A stretch of 64,000 nucleotides of DNA from Candidatus Hydrogenedentota bacterium (GCA_016791475.1 JAEUWI010000019.1:1-64000), one strand, 5' to 3'. Positions 26,110-35,442 are shown, counted from the first letter of the stretch. Made by a program: numbers and translations. The notes: generated by a model from the sequence alone, not told the origin.

Positions 26110-27383
26110 ATGAATATCAGCCGACGAGGCTTTCTGGCCCTTTCCGGAGCGGCCGCTTTCACCATCCTCCCTTCGTCCGCACGGGGCGCCAACGAGAAGA
26201 TTCGTTGCGCGGTGGCGGGCGTGAACAACCGGGGCAAGGCCCACATCCAGGGCATCCTCGGCGCGCCGAATGCGGAGCTGGTGGCGCTGTGCGACGTGGA
26301 CGCGACAGCGCTGGAAGCACAGGCCAGGGAAGCGGACCAGAAGACCGGAAAGAGCCTCAAGCGCTTTCGCGACCTCCGCGAGGTACTTGCCGACCCGGAA
26401 ATTGACGCGATCACGCTGGCGCTGCCGAATCACTGGCACGTCCTCGGCGCGATATGGGGATTGCAGGCGGGCAAGCACGTGTATGTGGAAAAGCCCATGT
26501 GCCACACCTATTGGGAAGGTCTCCAGCTTGTGGCGGCGGAGAAGCAGTACGGCAAAGTGCTCATGCACGGCACGCAGCGGCGTTCCGAGCCGCTTTGGCA
26601 GCGGATGGTACACGGGCCAACGCGGGAACGATCGGCGACATCTATCTGGCGCGATGCGTCTGCTTTAACCGCCGTGACGCTATTCCCCCGCAGGCGGATG
26701 CCGCGCCGCCGGAGACGCTGGACTGGAACCTGTGGCAGGGGCCGGCCGAAGAGCGCGCCTACAACGCGAACTACGTGCACTACAACTGGCACTGGTATTG
26801 GCGCTACGGCAATGGCGAGGTGGGGAACAATCTGGTCCATTTCACGGACATCGCCAATTGGACGCTGAACAAGGGCCTGCCGGTGAAGGTCCACAGCGAA
26901 GGTGGTCGCTACGGCTATACCGACGCGGCCGAAACCCCGAACACCCAGGTGGCCACGGCGACCTTTGCCGACGGGACCATGCTGGTCAACGAAGTTCGTG
27001 GCCGATTCAGCCCGCCGGAACAAGGCACCCAGGTGGGTCTTTTCCTCTACGGCTCTGAAGGCTGGATGGCCGAGGGCAAGTTTTTCGACACGAAGGGCCA
27101 GGAAATCCCCGATCCGGAGCCATTCGACCGCGTCAACCCCACGGATGTCCATATCAACAACTTCATCGAGGCCATTCACGCCAATGACAGGGCCCGGATT
27201 ACCTCCACGGCGCAGCAGGGCCTGGAAGCGGCGGCGATCTGCCATCTGGGCGATATTTCCTACCGCCTGGGCCGCACGGTGCACTTTGACCCGACCAATC
27301 ACTTGATCAAGAGCGACGCCGAGGCCAACGGGATGCTGACCAAGGCCTACCGGTCGGGATTTGAGGTGCCGAAGATCAATTGA
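26110..27383 (+). pseudogene. Tat-exported Gfo/Idh/MocA oxidoreductase, frameshifted
   Basis: The N-terminal part has a twin-arginine signal (SRRGFLALSGAAAF), a Rossmann start (IRCAVAGVNNRGKAHIQG) and the EKPM motif of the family (about residue 127). After QRMVHG, near position 26610, the frame breaks. The rest continues in another frame from NAGTIGDIYLARC, through LDWNLWQGPA and NYVHYNWHWYWRYGNGE, to the stop at 27383. One missing base at 26605-26625 explains it, and the restored protein would be about 424 residues. These proteins are NAD(P)-dependent sugar or inositol dehydrogenases. It may be a true pseudogene or a sequencing error; no slippery heptamer for programmed shifting is visible. 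The stop codon lies inside a 7-nt repeat unit. Confidence 0.85.
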
Positions 27384-27530
27384 CAATGGACAATGGACAA
27401 TTGGCAACGAAGAAAGACCGACAGGGCGGATAGGACTGATTAGGTTGCTGATCGGTCGGATTGGCGCCCCCCTCTTCGTTGTCCATTGTCCATTGTCCAT
27501 TGTCCATTGTCAATTGTCCATTGTCCATTG
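27377..27530. repeat. Composite array: 7-nt inverted arms (CAATGGA) around a 9-nt array
   Basis: The left arm (27377-27411) has five 7-nt units: CAATTGA, CAATGGA, CAATGGA, CAATTGG, CAACGAA. The right arm (27475-27530), read inversely, has eight units of the same type and also ends inward in CAACGAA. Between them (27414-27460) lies a 9-nt array (GACCGACAG, GGCGGATAG, GACTGATTA) that itself ends in an inverse GATCGGTC. The Gfo/Idh stop codon is the TGA of the first unit. Confidence 0.95.
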
Positions 27531-27539
27531 CAGTAAAAC

Positions 27540-27569
27540 TTGCCGGGCGGGGCCGCTGCGTGCTATCCT
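27540..27569 (+). promoter_or_regulatory. Promoter for rpsB operon
   Basis: TTGCCG (27540-27545), an 18-nt spacer, then TATCCT (27564-27569) within the extended -10 motif TGCTATCCT. It lies about 118 nt before the rpsB start. Confidence 0.6.
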
Positions 27570-27687
27570 TCCGCGATTTTAACTTCACAGAGCCCCCCAG
27601 ATTCGCACAACGATCCGGGTGTCTGGACGACTTCGATCCAGGCCGCGAGGGGTGCTCAAGGAACCAACCCGGTCGGAGAAATTGAAA

Positions 27688-28533
27688 ATGGCAGTTGTTT
27701 CCATGCGCGAGCTCCTTGAAGCTGGCATCCACTTTGGCCACCAGACGCGCCGCTGGCACCCCAAGATGAAACCCTACATCTTCGGCCAGCGCAATGGCAT
27801 CTACATTATCGACCTCCAGCTCACGCTGCGCCAGGTCTACAAGGCCTATGGTCTGGTCCGCGAAACCGTTGCCAACGGCGGCAACGTGCTTTTCGTCGGC
27901 ACGAAGAAGCAGGCGCAGGAGCCGGTAGCGCAGCAGGCCGAACGTTGCGGCATGTACTACGTCAACAACCGCTGGCTCGGCGGCACGCTCACGAACTTCC
28001 AGACGGTTAAGGGCTCCATCCAGGAGCTGAACAACCTCCAGGAGCTTGAAAAGAGCGACAAGATCGAACGTTACAGCAAGAAAGAGCGCGTGATGTTCAA
28101 GAAGCGCGCCGTCAAGCTGGAGAAGAACCTTTCCGGCATCCAGCGCATGCCCAACCTGCCCAGCGTCGTGTTCATTGCCGACGCGAAGCGCGAAAACATC
28201 GCGGTGCGCGAAGCCAAGCGCCTGGGCATCCCGAGCATCGGCATCGTGGACACGAACTGCGATCCGGACGTGGTAGATCTTCCCATCCCCGGCAACGACG
28301 ACGCGATCCGTTCCATCAGCCTGTTCTGCCAGATCATCGCCGACGCGGTCATCGAAGGCCGCATGCGCGCCGAGAAACTGCGCGCGGAAGATGCCGAGAA
28401 GCGTGCGGCCCGCTCCAAGAGCAGCATGGACGACGCGGAAGAGCAGGGTGAAGAGGCGGTGGAAGAGATCGTTGTGGACGCGGCCGACGAGGAAGCTTTC
28501 GCCGACGCGCCCGCCGATGACGACAACGAATAA
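27688..28533 (+). CDS. rpsB: 30S ribosomal protein S2
   Basis: A 281-residue protein from the ATG at 27688, with GGAG upstream; the frame is open to 27619 but the family begins at [13 protein letters not shown]. The conserved [20 protein letters not shown] and [12 protein letters not shown] motifs are present, and [13 protein letters not shown] and [15 protein letters not shown] complete the S2 fold. S2 binds late to the 30S platform with S1. The C-terminus has an acidic extension of about 45 residues ([13 protein letters not shown]...) beyond the core. First gene of the rpsB-tsf-pyrH-frr block. Confidence 0.98.
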   Translation: MAVVSMRELLEAGIHFGHQTRRWHPKMKPYIFGQRNGIYIIDLQLTLRQVYKAYGLVRETVANGGNVLFVGTKKQAQEPVAQQAERCGMYYVNNRWLGGTLTNFQTVKGSIQELNNLQELEKSDKIERYSKKERVMFKKRAVKLEKNLSGIQRMPNLPSVVFIADAKRENIAVREAKRLGIPSIGIVDTNCDPDVVDLPIPGNDDAIRSISLFCQIIADAVIEGRMRAEKLRAEDAEKRAARSKSSMDDAEEQGEEAVEEIVVDAADEEAFADAPADDDNE

Positions 28534-28578
28534 TTTTCCGCAGACAGACTTTATTACGATCAGGAGTATTCAGACACT

Positions 28579-29238
28579 ATGGCTACTACCGCCGCAGATG
28601 TAAAGGCCCTCCGGGAATCCACCGGCGCGGGCATGATGGATTGCAAGAAGGCGCTCGACGAGAGCAATGGCGATATGGACAAGGCGGTCATCTGGCTGCG
28701 CGAACGGGGCATTGCCAAGGCCGCGAAGCGCAGCGACAAGGTGGCTTCCGAGGGTGCGGTTCACTCCTACATCCACATGGGTGGCAAGGTGGGCGTGCTG
28801 GCCGAAGTCAACTGCGAGACCGATTTCGTCGCGCGCGGCGATGAGTTTCAGGAACTCTGCCGCAATATCTGCCTTCAGATCTGCTCCACCGCCCCGCTGG
28901 CGGTGCGCCGCGAAGAACTGAATCAAGACGTGGTCGCGGCTGAGATGGACCTTTACGTGAAGCAGGCCGCCGAAACAGGCAAACCGGAGAACATTTGCAA
29001 GCAGATTGCCGAAGGCAAGCTGAAGAAGTGGTTCTCGGAAGTGTGCCTGGTGGACCAGCAGTTCGTGAAGGACGGCGACAAGACGATCGACCAGCTCTGC
29101 ACGGAGTTGAGCGGTAAAGTCGGCGAAAAGATCACCATCCGCCGCTTTGTTCGCTACCAGCTTGGCGAAGGCATCGAGAAGCAGGTGAGCAATTTCGCTG
29201 AAGAAGTTGCCGCCGAACTTGCGAAAGCGCAAGGGTAA
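28579..29238 (+). CDS. tsf: Elongation factor Ts
   Basis: A 219-residue protein; ATG at 28579. It exchanges GDP for GTP on EF-Tu. The N-terminal UBA-like module reads LRESTGAGMMDCKKAL and the core has VLAEVNCETDFVAR, the Tu-contacting motif. At 219 residues it is shorter than the roughly 280-residue enterobacterial form and has a reduced second core subdomain, as in Thermus-type EF-Ts. It lies 45 nt after rpsB, the usual pairing. Confidence 0.98.
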   Translation: MATTAADVKALRESTGAGMMDCKKALDESNGDMDKAVIWLRERGIAKAAKRSDKVASEGAVHSYIHMGGKVGVLAEVNCETDFVARGDEFQELCRNICLQICSTAPLAVRREELNQDVVAAEMDLYVKQAAETGKPENICKQIAEGKLKKWFSEVCLVDQQFVKDGDKTIDQLCTELSGKVGEKITIRRFVRYQLGEGIEKQVSNFAEEVAAELAKAQG

Positions 29239-29247
29239 GGATTTCCA

Positions 29248-29970
29248 TTGACAGCGCCCATCTACAAACGCATCCTGCTGAAACTCAGCGGCGAAGCTCT
29301 CGAAGGCAACACCGGCAAGGGAGGCATTGACTTTCCGACGCTGGGCAGCTTCTGCGATGAAGTCAAAGAAGTGGTGGATCTCGGTGTGGAGGTGGGCCTT
29401 GTGGTGGGCGGCGGGAATATTTTCCGCGGGGTTCAGGGCGTGGAAACGGGTCTGGACCAGCCCACGGGTGATTACATGGGTATGCTGGCCACGGTGATAA
29501 ACGCCCTGGCCATCCAAGCCTCGCTTGAGCAGCGCAATGTGCGCACCCGCGTGATGACGGCCATCGAGATGCGCCCCATCGCCGAGCCCTACATTCGCCG
29601 GCGCGCCACGCGCCATCTGGAGAAGGGCCGTGTCGTTATATTTGGCGCGGGTACGGGCAATCCGTTTTTTACAACGGACACCGCGGCGGCGCTCCGGGCG
29701 AACGAGATTGGTGCGGAACTGGTCATGAAGGCCACCAAGGTGGACGGCATCTATGACTCGGACCCCATGAAAAACCCCAACGCGAAAAAGTATGACCTGC
29801 TGGATTACACCACGGTACTGACGGACAAGCTTCGCGTCATGGATGCGACGGCCATATCGCTGTGCCGGGAAAACAAGCTTCCGATTCTGGTGTTTGATTT
29901 GACCAGGAAAGGCAATATCCTCAAGGTATTGCAGGGCGAATCGATTGGAACGTTGGTAAAGGGAGACTGA
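29248..29970 (+). CDS. pyrH: Uridylate kinase
   Basis: A 240-residue protein that phosphorylates UMP to UDP. Start is TTG at 29248; its ribosome binding site (TAAGGA) overlaps the tsf stop, so translation is probably coupled. Conserved segments: [12 protein letters not shown] (residues 9-20), [12 protein letters not shown], and the C-terminal amino-acid kinase motif [21 protein letters not shown] with downstream [13 protein letters not shown]. It is a hexameric bacterial enzyme regulated by GTP and UTP. It lies between tsf and frr, its standard neighbours. Confidence 0.98.
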   Translation: MTAPIYKRILLKLSGEALEGNTGKGGIDFPTLGSFCDEVKEVVDLGVEVGLVVGGGNIFRGVQGVETGLDQPTGDYMGMLATVINALAIQASLEQRNVRTRVMTAIEMRPIAEPYIRRRATRHLEKGRVVIFGAGTGNPFFTTDTAAALRANEIGAELVMKATKVDGIYDSDPMKNPNAKKYDLLDYTTVLTDKLRVMDATAISLCRENKLPILVFDLTRKGNILKVLQGESIGTLVKGD

Positions 29971-29972
29971 TC

Positions 29973-30530
29973 ATGTCACACCCGATTCTTGCCGAAGCGA
30001 CCGAAAAGATGGACAAGAGCGTCACGGCGTTCCAGGCGGAAATTGCAAGTATCCGCACCGGTCGTGCCAACGCAAGTATCCTCGACCCGGTGGAAGTGGA
30101 AGCCTATGGCTCCCGCATGAAGATCAACCAGCTCGGCACGATCACGGTACCGGACTCTCACCTGATCGTAATCGATCTGTGGGACAAGAGCCAGATGTCG
30201 GCGGTGGAGCGCGCAATCATGTCCTCGAGCCTGGACCTGATGCCCTCCAATGACGGCCAGGTAATTCGGATTCCCATTCCCCAGTTGAACGAGCAGCGAC
30301 GGCGCGATCTGGTGAAGCTGGCAGGCAAGTATGTGGAAGAGGCCAAGGTGGCCTGCCGCAGCATCCGCCGGCACGCGATTGATACGCTGAAAAAGATGCA
30401 GAAGGACGGCGAAGTCCCGGAAGACGACGCCCACCGTCTCACCGAGGCCGTGCAGAAGCTGACGGATATGCACACGGACAAGATTGACGCGATTTACAAG
30501 GCCAAAGAGGCCGATATCATGGAAGTCTAG
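29973..30530 (+). CDS. frr: Ribosome recycling factor
   Basis: A 185-residue protein starting 3 nt after pyrH. It splits post-termination ribosomes together with EF-G. The signature IRTGRANASILDPVEVEAYG (residues 27-46) and the C-terminal helices IRRHAIDTLKKMQKDGEVPE are typical, and the length equals the family norm. Last gene of the block; a strong terminator follows at 30568-30614. Confidence 0.98.
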   Translation: MSHPILAEATEKMDKSVTAFQAEIASIRTGRANASILDPVEVEAYGSRMKINQLGTITVPDSHLIVIDLWDKSQMSAVERAIMSSSLDLMPSNDGQVIRIPIPQLNEQRRRDLVKLAGKYVEEAKVACRSIRRHAIDTLKKMQKDGEVPEDDAHRLTEAVQKLTDMHTDKIDAIYKAKEADIMEV

Positions 30531-30567
30531 CCGTGGGCCCCATTGCATACTATTGAACGCCCAGTTT

Positions 30568-30614
30568 TGCCGCGGACGCGCCATGAATCGCGTAGGTCCG
30601 CGGCATTTTTATTT
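30568..30614 (+). terminator. Rho-independent terminator after frr
   Basis: TGCCGCGGAC (30568-30577) pairs perfectly with GTCCGCGGCA (30596-30605), followed by TTTTTATTT. It separates the translation block from uppS. Confidence 0.92.
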
Positions 30615-30675
30615 CTGATCGATTAATCGATCTCCCAAGGCCCTTATTGCCCCGAAACCGGGGCCGGAAACTCGA

Positions 30676-31419
30676 GTGCACATGCCCGGCACACAACTCG
30701 ACACGCGAATCGACATGGAGCGCCTGCCCCGCCACATTGCCATCATCATGGATGGCAACGGTCGCTGGGCGCGGGAGCACGGCCTGGCCCATGTCGAGGG
30801 ACATGAAGCGGGTTCCAAGAGCGTGCGCAAGGTCATCGAGGCCTGCCGCAAACTGGGTATCGATGCCCTGAGTCTCTACGCCTTTTCAACGGAGAACTGG
30901 CGACGCTCGAAGTTTGAAGTGAGCGCCCTCTTCCGCCTGCTGAGCAAGTATATCCGGCAGGAAATTGACGAGATGCATGCGAACAATATCCGCATTTGTT
31001 TCATGGGCCGGGAAGAGGGGTTACCGAACCGCGCGCTGGCCGACATGGCCAGTTGCGTGGAGCGCACAAAGGACAATACGGCGCTGACCGTCAATATTGC
31101 ATTGAACTACGGCGGGCGCGCTGAAATCGTCGACGCCACGCGGCGGATCGCGCTGGCCGTGCAATCGGGCGAGTTGCGGGCGGAAGACATCGACGAAGCG
31201 CTCTTCGCGAAGTATCTCTACCAGCCGGACCTGGCCGAGATCGACCTGCTTATCCGCACGAGCGGCGAACTGCGCGTAAGTAATTTCATGCTCTGGCAGC
31301 TTTCCTATTCGGAGATCGTGGTACCGGGCACGCTCTGGCCCGATTTTGACGAACAGTGTCTTTGCGACGCCATCGTGGCCTATCAACAGCGGAGCCGCCG
31401 CTTCGGGGGACGCCCTTGA
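30676..31419 (+). CDS. uppS: Isoprenyl transferase (undecaprenyl diphosphate synthase)
   Basis: A 247-residue cis-prenyltransferase that builds the C55 lipid carrier for peptidoglycan from FPP and IPP. Motifs: HIAIIMDGNGRWA (about residues 20-32, with catalytic Asp), AFSTENWRRS, and RTSGELRVSNFMLWQLSYSE near the C-terminus. Start is GTG at 30676 or ATG at 30682; neither has a strong ribosome binding site. Its stop overlaps the cdsA start (TGATG), so the two are coupled. Confidence 0.97.
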   Translation: MHMPGTQLDTRIDMERLPRHIAIIMDGNGRWAREHGLAHVEGHEAGSKSVRKVIEACRKLGIDALSLYAFSTENWRRSKFEVSALFRLLSKYIRQEIDEMHANNIRICFMGREEGLPNRALADMASCVERTKDNTALTVNIALNYGGRAEIVDATRRIALAVQSGELRAEDIDEALFAKYLYQPDLAEIDLLIRTSGELRVSNFMLWQLSYSEIVVPGTLWPDFDEQCLCDAIVAYQQRSRRFGGRP

Positions 31420-32243
31420 TGCGTTCCAACCAGGGCGCCACCCTTACCCGGCTGCTGACGGCACTGGTGATGCTGCCGTCCGTACTCGCCATTGTCTGGC
31501 TGCCCATGCTGGAGCCGGTCTATATTGCCCTGATCGCTCTCCTCGCGGGCATCGGCCTGACCGAATTCTTCGCCATGGTTCGGGCCAAGAATATTTCGAC
31601 CTGGCCGGCGGCGGCCACGGCCTTTGGCGTGCTCATGGTGGTGGTGGCCGATCGTTCGCCGGAGCTGATGAACACGGCGCTGGTGGTTGGCGTCATAGTG
31701 CTGGCCTGGGGCCAGGTGTTTCGCGGCCAGGTGGACATGGCGGCCCTGTCGGTGACGCTCTGGGGCCTTTTCTACGCCGGATGGATGCCGGCTCACTTTG
31801 TGCTCCTGCACAACGAGGAGGCGGGGCCGGGACTGGTCACTTTGCTGATCGTGCTGATTGCCCTGTCTGATACGGGGGCCTACTTCGTCGGCAAGTCCAT
31901 GGGGCGGCATAAACTGTCACCGAAGATCAGCCCGAATAAGACCTGGGAAGGCGCGATTGCCGGGGTTGTGTCGGCCGTGCTGGGCATGGCGATCGCCTGG
32001 TATATCGACGCGAACTATCCCGCCGCGCCACTGCCGGGCTGGCCCCTGTGGGCCTATGCCCTCACGGGGGCGCTGCTGGCCATTGCGGGCCAGATCGGCG
32101 ATCTCATCGAATCCATGATGAAGCGAGACGCCGGGGTGAAAGATTCTGGAAAACTGCTGCCGGGGCACGGCGGCATTCTCGACCGCTGCGATGGCTTCCT
32201 CTTCGCCGGTCCCATGTTATATTACTTGCTTGCCTGGCTGTGA
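31419..32243 (+). CDS. cdsA: Phosphatidate cytidylyltransferase
   Basis: A 274-residue inner-membrane enzyme making CDP-diacylglycerol from phosphatidic acid and CTP. The ATG at 31419 shares bases with the uppS stop. About eight transmembrane helices are seen. The CDP-DAG synthase signature is clear near the C-terminus: KRDAGVKDSGKLLPGHGG then LDRCDGFLF. It is upstream of prfB with a 22-nt gap, so uppS-cdsA-prfB probably form one transcript. Confidence 0.97.
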   Translation: MRSNQGATLTRLLTALVMLPSVLAIVWLPMLEPVYIALIALLAGIGLTEFFAMVRAKNISTWPAAATAFGVLMVVVADRSPELMNTALVVGVIVLAWGQVFRGQVDMAALSVTLWGLFYAGWMPAHFVLLHNEEAGPGLVTLLIVLIALSDTGAYFVGKSMGRHKLSPKISPNKTWEGAIAGVVSAVLGMAIAWYIDANYPAAPLPGWPLWAYALTGALLAIAGQIGDLIESMMKRDAGVKDSGKLLPGHGGILDRCDGFLFAGPMLYYLLAWL

Positions 32244-32265
32244 CCGGGTTGAGGTTGAGAGAGCG

Positions 32266-33381
32266 ATGTACGAAGATCAATTGAGCACGGTTCAGGCGGA
32301 TATCAAGAAGCTCGCGGAGTTGCGTGCCTGCCTGAATGTGGACGACACGAGCATCAAGATCGAGTCGCTGGAGGCCCGCATGTCGGAGCCCGGCTTCTGG
32401 AACAATGCGGAAAGCGCCCAGGCCGTGGTACAGGAACTGAAAGCGCTCAAGGCGATCGTGACGGCGCCCCTGGAAATCGAAAAGGAACTCGAAGAGCTCG
32501 AAGTCTTTATCGAGATGGCCCGTGAGGAGAATGACGAAGGCCATGGCGAGGAAATCGACGCCCAGCTCGAAGTGGTGGCGCGGAAGCTCGACCGTCTGGA
32601 GTTGAACAGCCTCTTCATGGATCCGCGCGATTCCAAGACGGTGATCCTGAGCGTTCACCCCGGCGCGGGCGGCACGGAATCCTGCGACTGGGCCGACATG
32701 CTCCTGCGCATGATGTTGCGTTTCTGCGAGCGCAACGAGTTCAACGTGGAGTTCCTGGAATACCAGGAAGCGGAGGAGGCGGGCCTGAAGAGTGCAACAC
32801 TGCGCATCACTGGGACGAATCCTTACGGCACCCTGAAGTCGGAGGCGGGCGTCCATCGCCTGGTGCGCATATCGCCCTTTGATTCACAGGCGCGACGCCA
32901 CACGTCCTTTTCGGCGATCGAGGTGCTGACGGAAATCGACGACGACATCCAGATCGACCTGCGCGAAGAAGACATCAAGATGGACGTGTATCGGTCCAGC
33001 GGCGCGGGCGGTCAGAAAGTAAACAAGACCAGTTCGGCGGTGCGCCTCACCCACATCCCCTCGGGTATCGTGGTGGCGTGCCAGATCGAGCGCTCCCAGC
33101 ACCGGAACCGCGACGTGGCCATGCAGATGCTGCGCTCGAAGTTGTATGACATTGAGCAGAAGAAGCTGGAGGCGGAATTGGATTCGCAGCGCGAGGGCCA
33201 TCAGGATGTGGCCTGGGGCAGCCAGATCCGGAGCTACGTGCTGCACCCGTATCAGATGATCAAGGATCACCGGACCGGTTGCGAGACGGGCAACGTGACC
33301 AAGGTGCTCGATGGCGGTCTGGAGCCCTTTATCACCGCGTATCTGAAGTGGAACCTGGAAAAGAAGCACCGGAATAACTGA
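32266..33381 (+). CDS. prfB: Peptide chain release factor 2, no programmed frameshift
   Basis: A 371-residue protein that reads UGA and UAA stops. ATG at 32266 (MYEDQLSTVQ). The anticodon-like tripeptide SPF occurs in RISPFDSQAR, and GGQ is at residues 248-250 (GAGGQKVNKT). At the place where many prfB genes have an in-frame UGA for autoregulatory +1 shifting, this gene reads straight through (codons GCC TGC CTG AAT GTG). The UGA-dependent feedback loop is therefore absent. Three hairpins lie between its stop and lysS. Confidence 0.97.
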   Translation: MYEDQLSTVQADIKKLAELRACLNVDDTSIKIESLEARMSEPGFWNNAESAQAVVQELKALKAIVTAPLEIEKELEELEVFIEMAREENDEGHGEEIDAQLEVVARKLDRLELNSLFMDPRDSKTVILSVHPGAGGTESCDWADMLLRMMLRFCERNEFNVEFLEYQEAEEAGLKSATLRITGTNPYGTLKSEAGVHRLVRISPFDSQARRHTSFSAIEVLTEIDDDIQIDLREEDIKMDVYRSSGAGGQKVNKTSSAVRLTHIPSGIVVACQIERSQHRNRDVAMQMLRSKLYDIEQKKLEAELDSQREGHQDVAWGSQIRSYVLHPYQMIKDHRTGCETGNVTKVLDGGLEPFITAYLKWNLEKKHRNN

Positions 33382-33391
33382 GAAACGGGAG

Positions 33392-33455
33392 AACGGACAT
33401 TCCTGTCCGTTTCTTCGCGCAATTTCGTTGCGCGCTACGCGGGCAGGAAAGCCCG
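33392..33455. other. Three consecutive hairpins between prfB and lysS
   Basis: AACGGACA/TGTCCGTT (33392-33411, loop TTCC), GCGCAA/TTGCGC (33417-33433), and CGGGC/GCCCG (33440-33455). The first is followed by TTCTTCG and may act as a weak terminator. The three could form a structured leader of lysS; the first codon is 75 nt further on. Confidence 0.5.
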
Positions 33456-33530
33456 TGCTTCCGCATTTTGATAATTTGCTGGCAGACGCCCTTTGGCAAG
33501 GCCGCGCGCTGGCCGCAAGGAGAAGAAACC

Positions 33531-35288
33531 ATGGACCAGAACAATCCCCTCTTCCAGAAGCTGGAAAAGCTCTTCACAAAGGTAAAGGAGACCATCGAAT
33601 CGGCGGACGACTCCAAGATCTCGCCGGACGACCGCAAGCTGGTTCACCTGATTGAGAGCAAGATGGTGGACGAGGCCCTGAAGATCGCGGAGAATTCCAA
33701 CATTCCCGGTTTGAAGAAGACGGTGAAGGTCCTCTCCCAGACGATGGCGAAGGCCCTGGACATTGAAGCGAAGCCCGCGGGCGCAGCCCACACCGAGGAA
33801 CTCTCCGGCGCGGCGGCGGACCTGCGCCAACACCGCGTGAACAAGATGGAGCGTATTCGCGCGCGGGGCGACGAGCCCTTCAAGTACGCCTTCGATCGCT
33901 CCCACAACATTGAAGAAGCCCGCGCGGCCTTTGAAGCGGTGGAGCCCTCCGGCACGGAAGAAAACCCGGCGGAAGTTCCCGCGCGGCTTGCCGGTCGCGT
34001 GGTGGCCTTCCGCAGTCAGGGCAAGAGCGCTTTCGCGGACATCCGCGACGAGTTCGGCCGTGTGCAAGTCTTTTTCGGGCTTCAGCAGGTGGGTGAAGAA
34101 GCCTTCGCCGCACTGGACGACTTGGACCTGGGCGATTTCATCGGTGTAACCGGCCCTGTAAAGCGCACGCGTCGCGGCGAGATTACCCTCTTCGCGACGA
34201 GCTTTGAGATCCTGACCAAGTCCCTGCGCCCGGCGGCGGAAAAGTACCATGGCCTGAAGGATGTGGAAACGCGGTATCGCCAACGTTACCTCGACATGGT
34301 GGCGAATCCCGAAGTGCTCGTGACCTTCAAGAAGCGCATCCAGGTGGTGTCAGTCATGCGTTCCTGGCTGGAAGCCCGAGGCTACCTTGAAGTGGAAACG
34401 CCCATGCTCCACCCCATCGTGGGCGGCGCGACGGCGCGGCCTTTCATCACGCATCACAACACCTACGACCGGGATCTGTTCCTGCGCGTGGCGCCGGAGC
34501 TCTATTTGAAGCGCCTGATCGTGGGCGGTTTCGACAAGGTTTTTGAGATCAACCGCTGCTTCCGCAACGAGGGCGTGGACACGCGCCACAATCCCGAGTT
34601 TACAACGATGGAACTCTACGAGGCCTATCAGGATTACTTAGGATTAATGGAAGAAACGGAAGAGATGCTCACCGACATCATCGAGAAGGTGGTGGGTTCG
34701 AGCACCTTCGAGTACCAGGGCCACACGATCAGCGTGGCGCGGCCGTGGAAGCGCATGACGCTTCACGATGCGATCCGCCAGTATGCGGGCATCGATCTTG
34801 AAGCGACGCGCGACCGGGACGAGGCCGCGCGCCTGGCGAAGTCGGCCGGCGTGGACGTGGACCCCACCATGGGCTACGGCAAGATCGTGGACGAGGTGAT
34901 GTCGCTGAAGGTTCAGCCGAACCTGGTGCAGCCGACCTTCCTTTATGATTATCCGATCGAGTTGTCACCCCTGGCGAAGAAGAAGCGGGACAACGAGGCG
35001 CTCACGGAGCGTTTCCAACCCTTTATCGCGTGCCTGGAAGTGGGCAATGCGTTTTCCGAGTTGAATGACCCCATCGACCAGCGCGAGCGCTTTGAGGCCC
35101 AGGCGGCCCTGCGCGAAGCGGGCGACGAAGAGGCCCAGTATCTCGATGAAGATTTCATCACCTCGCTGGAGGTGGGCATGCCCCCCACGGCCGGCCTGGG
35201 CATCGGCATCGACCGCCTCGCGATGATTGTGACGAACTCGGCGTCGATCCGGGAAGTGATTTTGTTTCCGCAGTTGCGGACGGTTTGA
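33531..35288 (+). CDS. lysS: Lysyl-tRNA synthetase, class II, with N-terminal extension
   Basis: A 585-residue enzyme; ATG at 33531 with AAGGAG upstream. Class II motifs: motif 1 around YLEVETPMLHPIVGGATARPF, motif 2 EINRCFRNEGVDTRHNPEFT, motif 3 GLGIGIDRLAMI. The OB-fold anticodon domain begins at about residue 120. Before the normal LysRS start (about residue 88, LRQHRVNKMERIRARG) there is an extra helical segment of about 85 residues rich in Lys, Glu and Ser that standard bacterial LysRS (about 500 residues) lacks. The stop codon begins a 9-nt repeat array. Confidence 0.97.
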   Translation: MDQNNPLFQKLEKLFTKVKETIESADDSKISPDDRKLVHLIESKMVDEALKIAENSNIPGLKKTVKVLSQTMAKALDIEAKPAGAAHTEELSGAAADLRQHRVNKMERIRARGDEPFKYAFDRSHNIEEARAAFEAVEPSGTEENPAEVPARLAGRVVAFRSQGKSAFADIRDEFGRVQVFFGLQQVGEEAFAALDDLDLGDFIGVTGPVKRTRRGEITLFATSFEILTKSLRPAAEKYHGLKDVETRYRQRYLDMVANPEVLVTFKKRIQVVSVMRSWLEARGYLEVETPMLHPIVGGATARPFITHHNTYDRDLFLRVAPELYLKRLIVGGFDKVFEINRCFRNEGVDTRHNPEFTTMELYEAYQDYLGLMEETEEMLTDIIEKVVGSSTFEYQGHTISVARPWKRMTLHDAIRQYAGIDLEATRDRDEAARLAKSAGVDVDPTMGYGKIVDEVMSLKVQPNLVQPTFLYDYPIELSPLAKKKRDNEALTERFQPFIACLEVGNAFSELNDPIDQRERFEAQAALREAGDEEAQYLDEDFITSLEVGMPPTAGLGIGIDRLAMIVTNSASIREVILFPQLRTV

Positions 35289-35395
35289 GGGCGAGGGACA
35301 TAAAGGACTAAAGCGACATAAGGGACATGCAAGTTTTGTGAAGCGCCCTAATTGTCGATCGGGTCTTGTACGTCCTTTTTGTCCCTTAAGTCCTG
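35286..35395. repeat. 9-nt inverted array (AAGGGACAT family) starting at lysS stop
   Basis: From the lysS stop the 9-nt phase is TGAGGGCGA, GGGACATAA, AGGACTAAA, GCGACATAA, GGGACATGC. The right side (35342-35395), read inversely, gives six clean 9-nt units: TCAGGACTT, AAGGGACAA, AAAGGACGT, ACAAGACCC, GATCGACAA, TTAGGGCGC. One unit (ACAAGACCC) is the type seen at 13653, which links the two families. Confidence 0.9.
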
Positions 35396-35442
35396 AACCC
35401 AGCGAGATTGACCCCAGCGTGTCACCAGGAGGTGCCTGATCC

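Noticed and set aside
26110-27383. Programmed -1 frameshift in the Gfo/Idh gene
   Set aside because: No slippery heptamer or downstream pseudoknot seen at the break.
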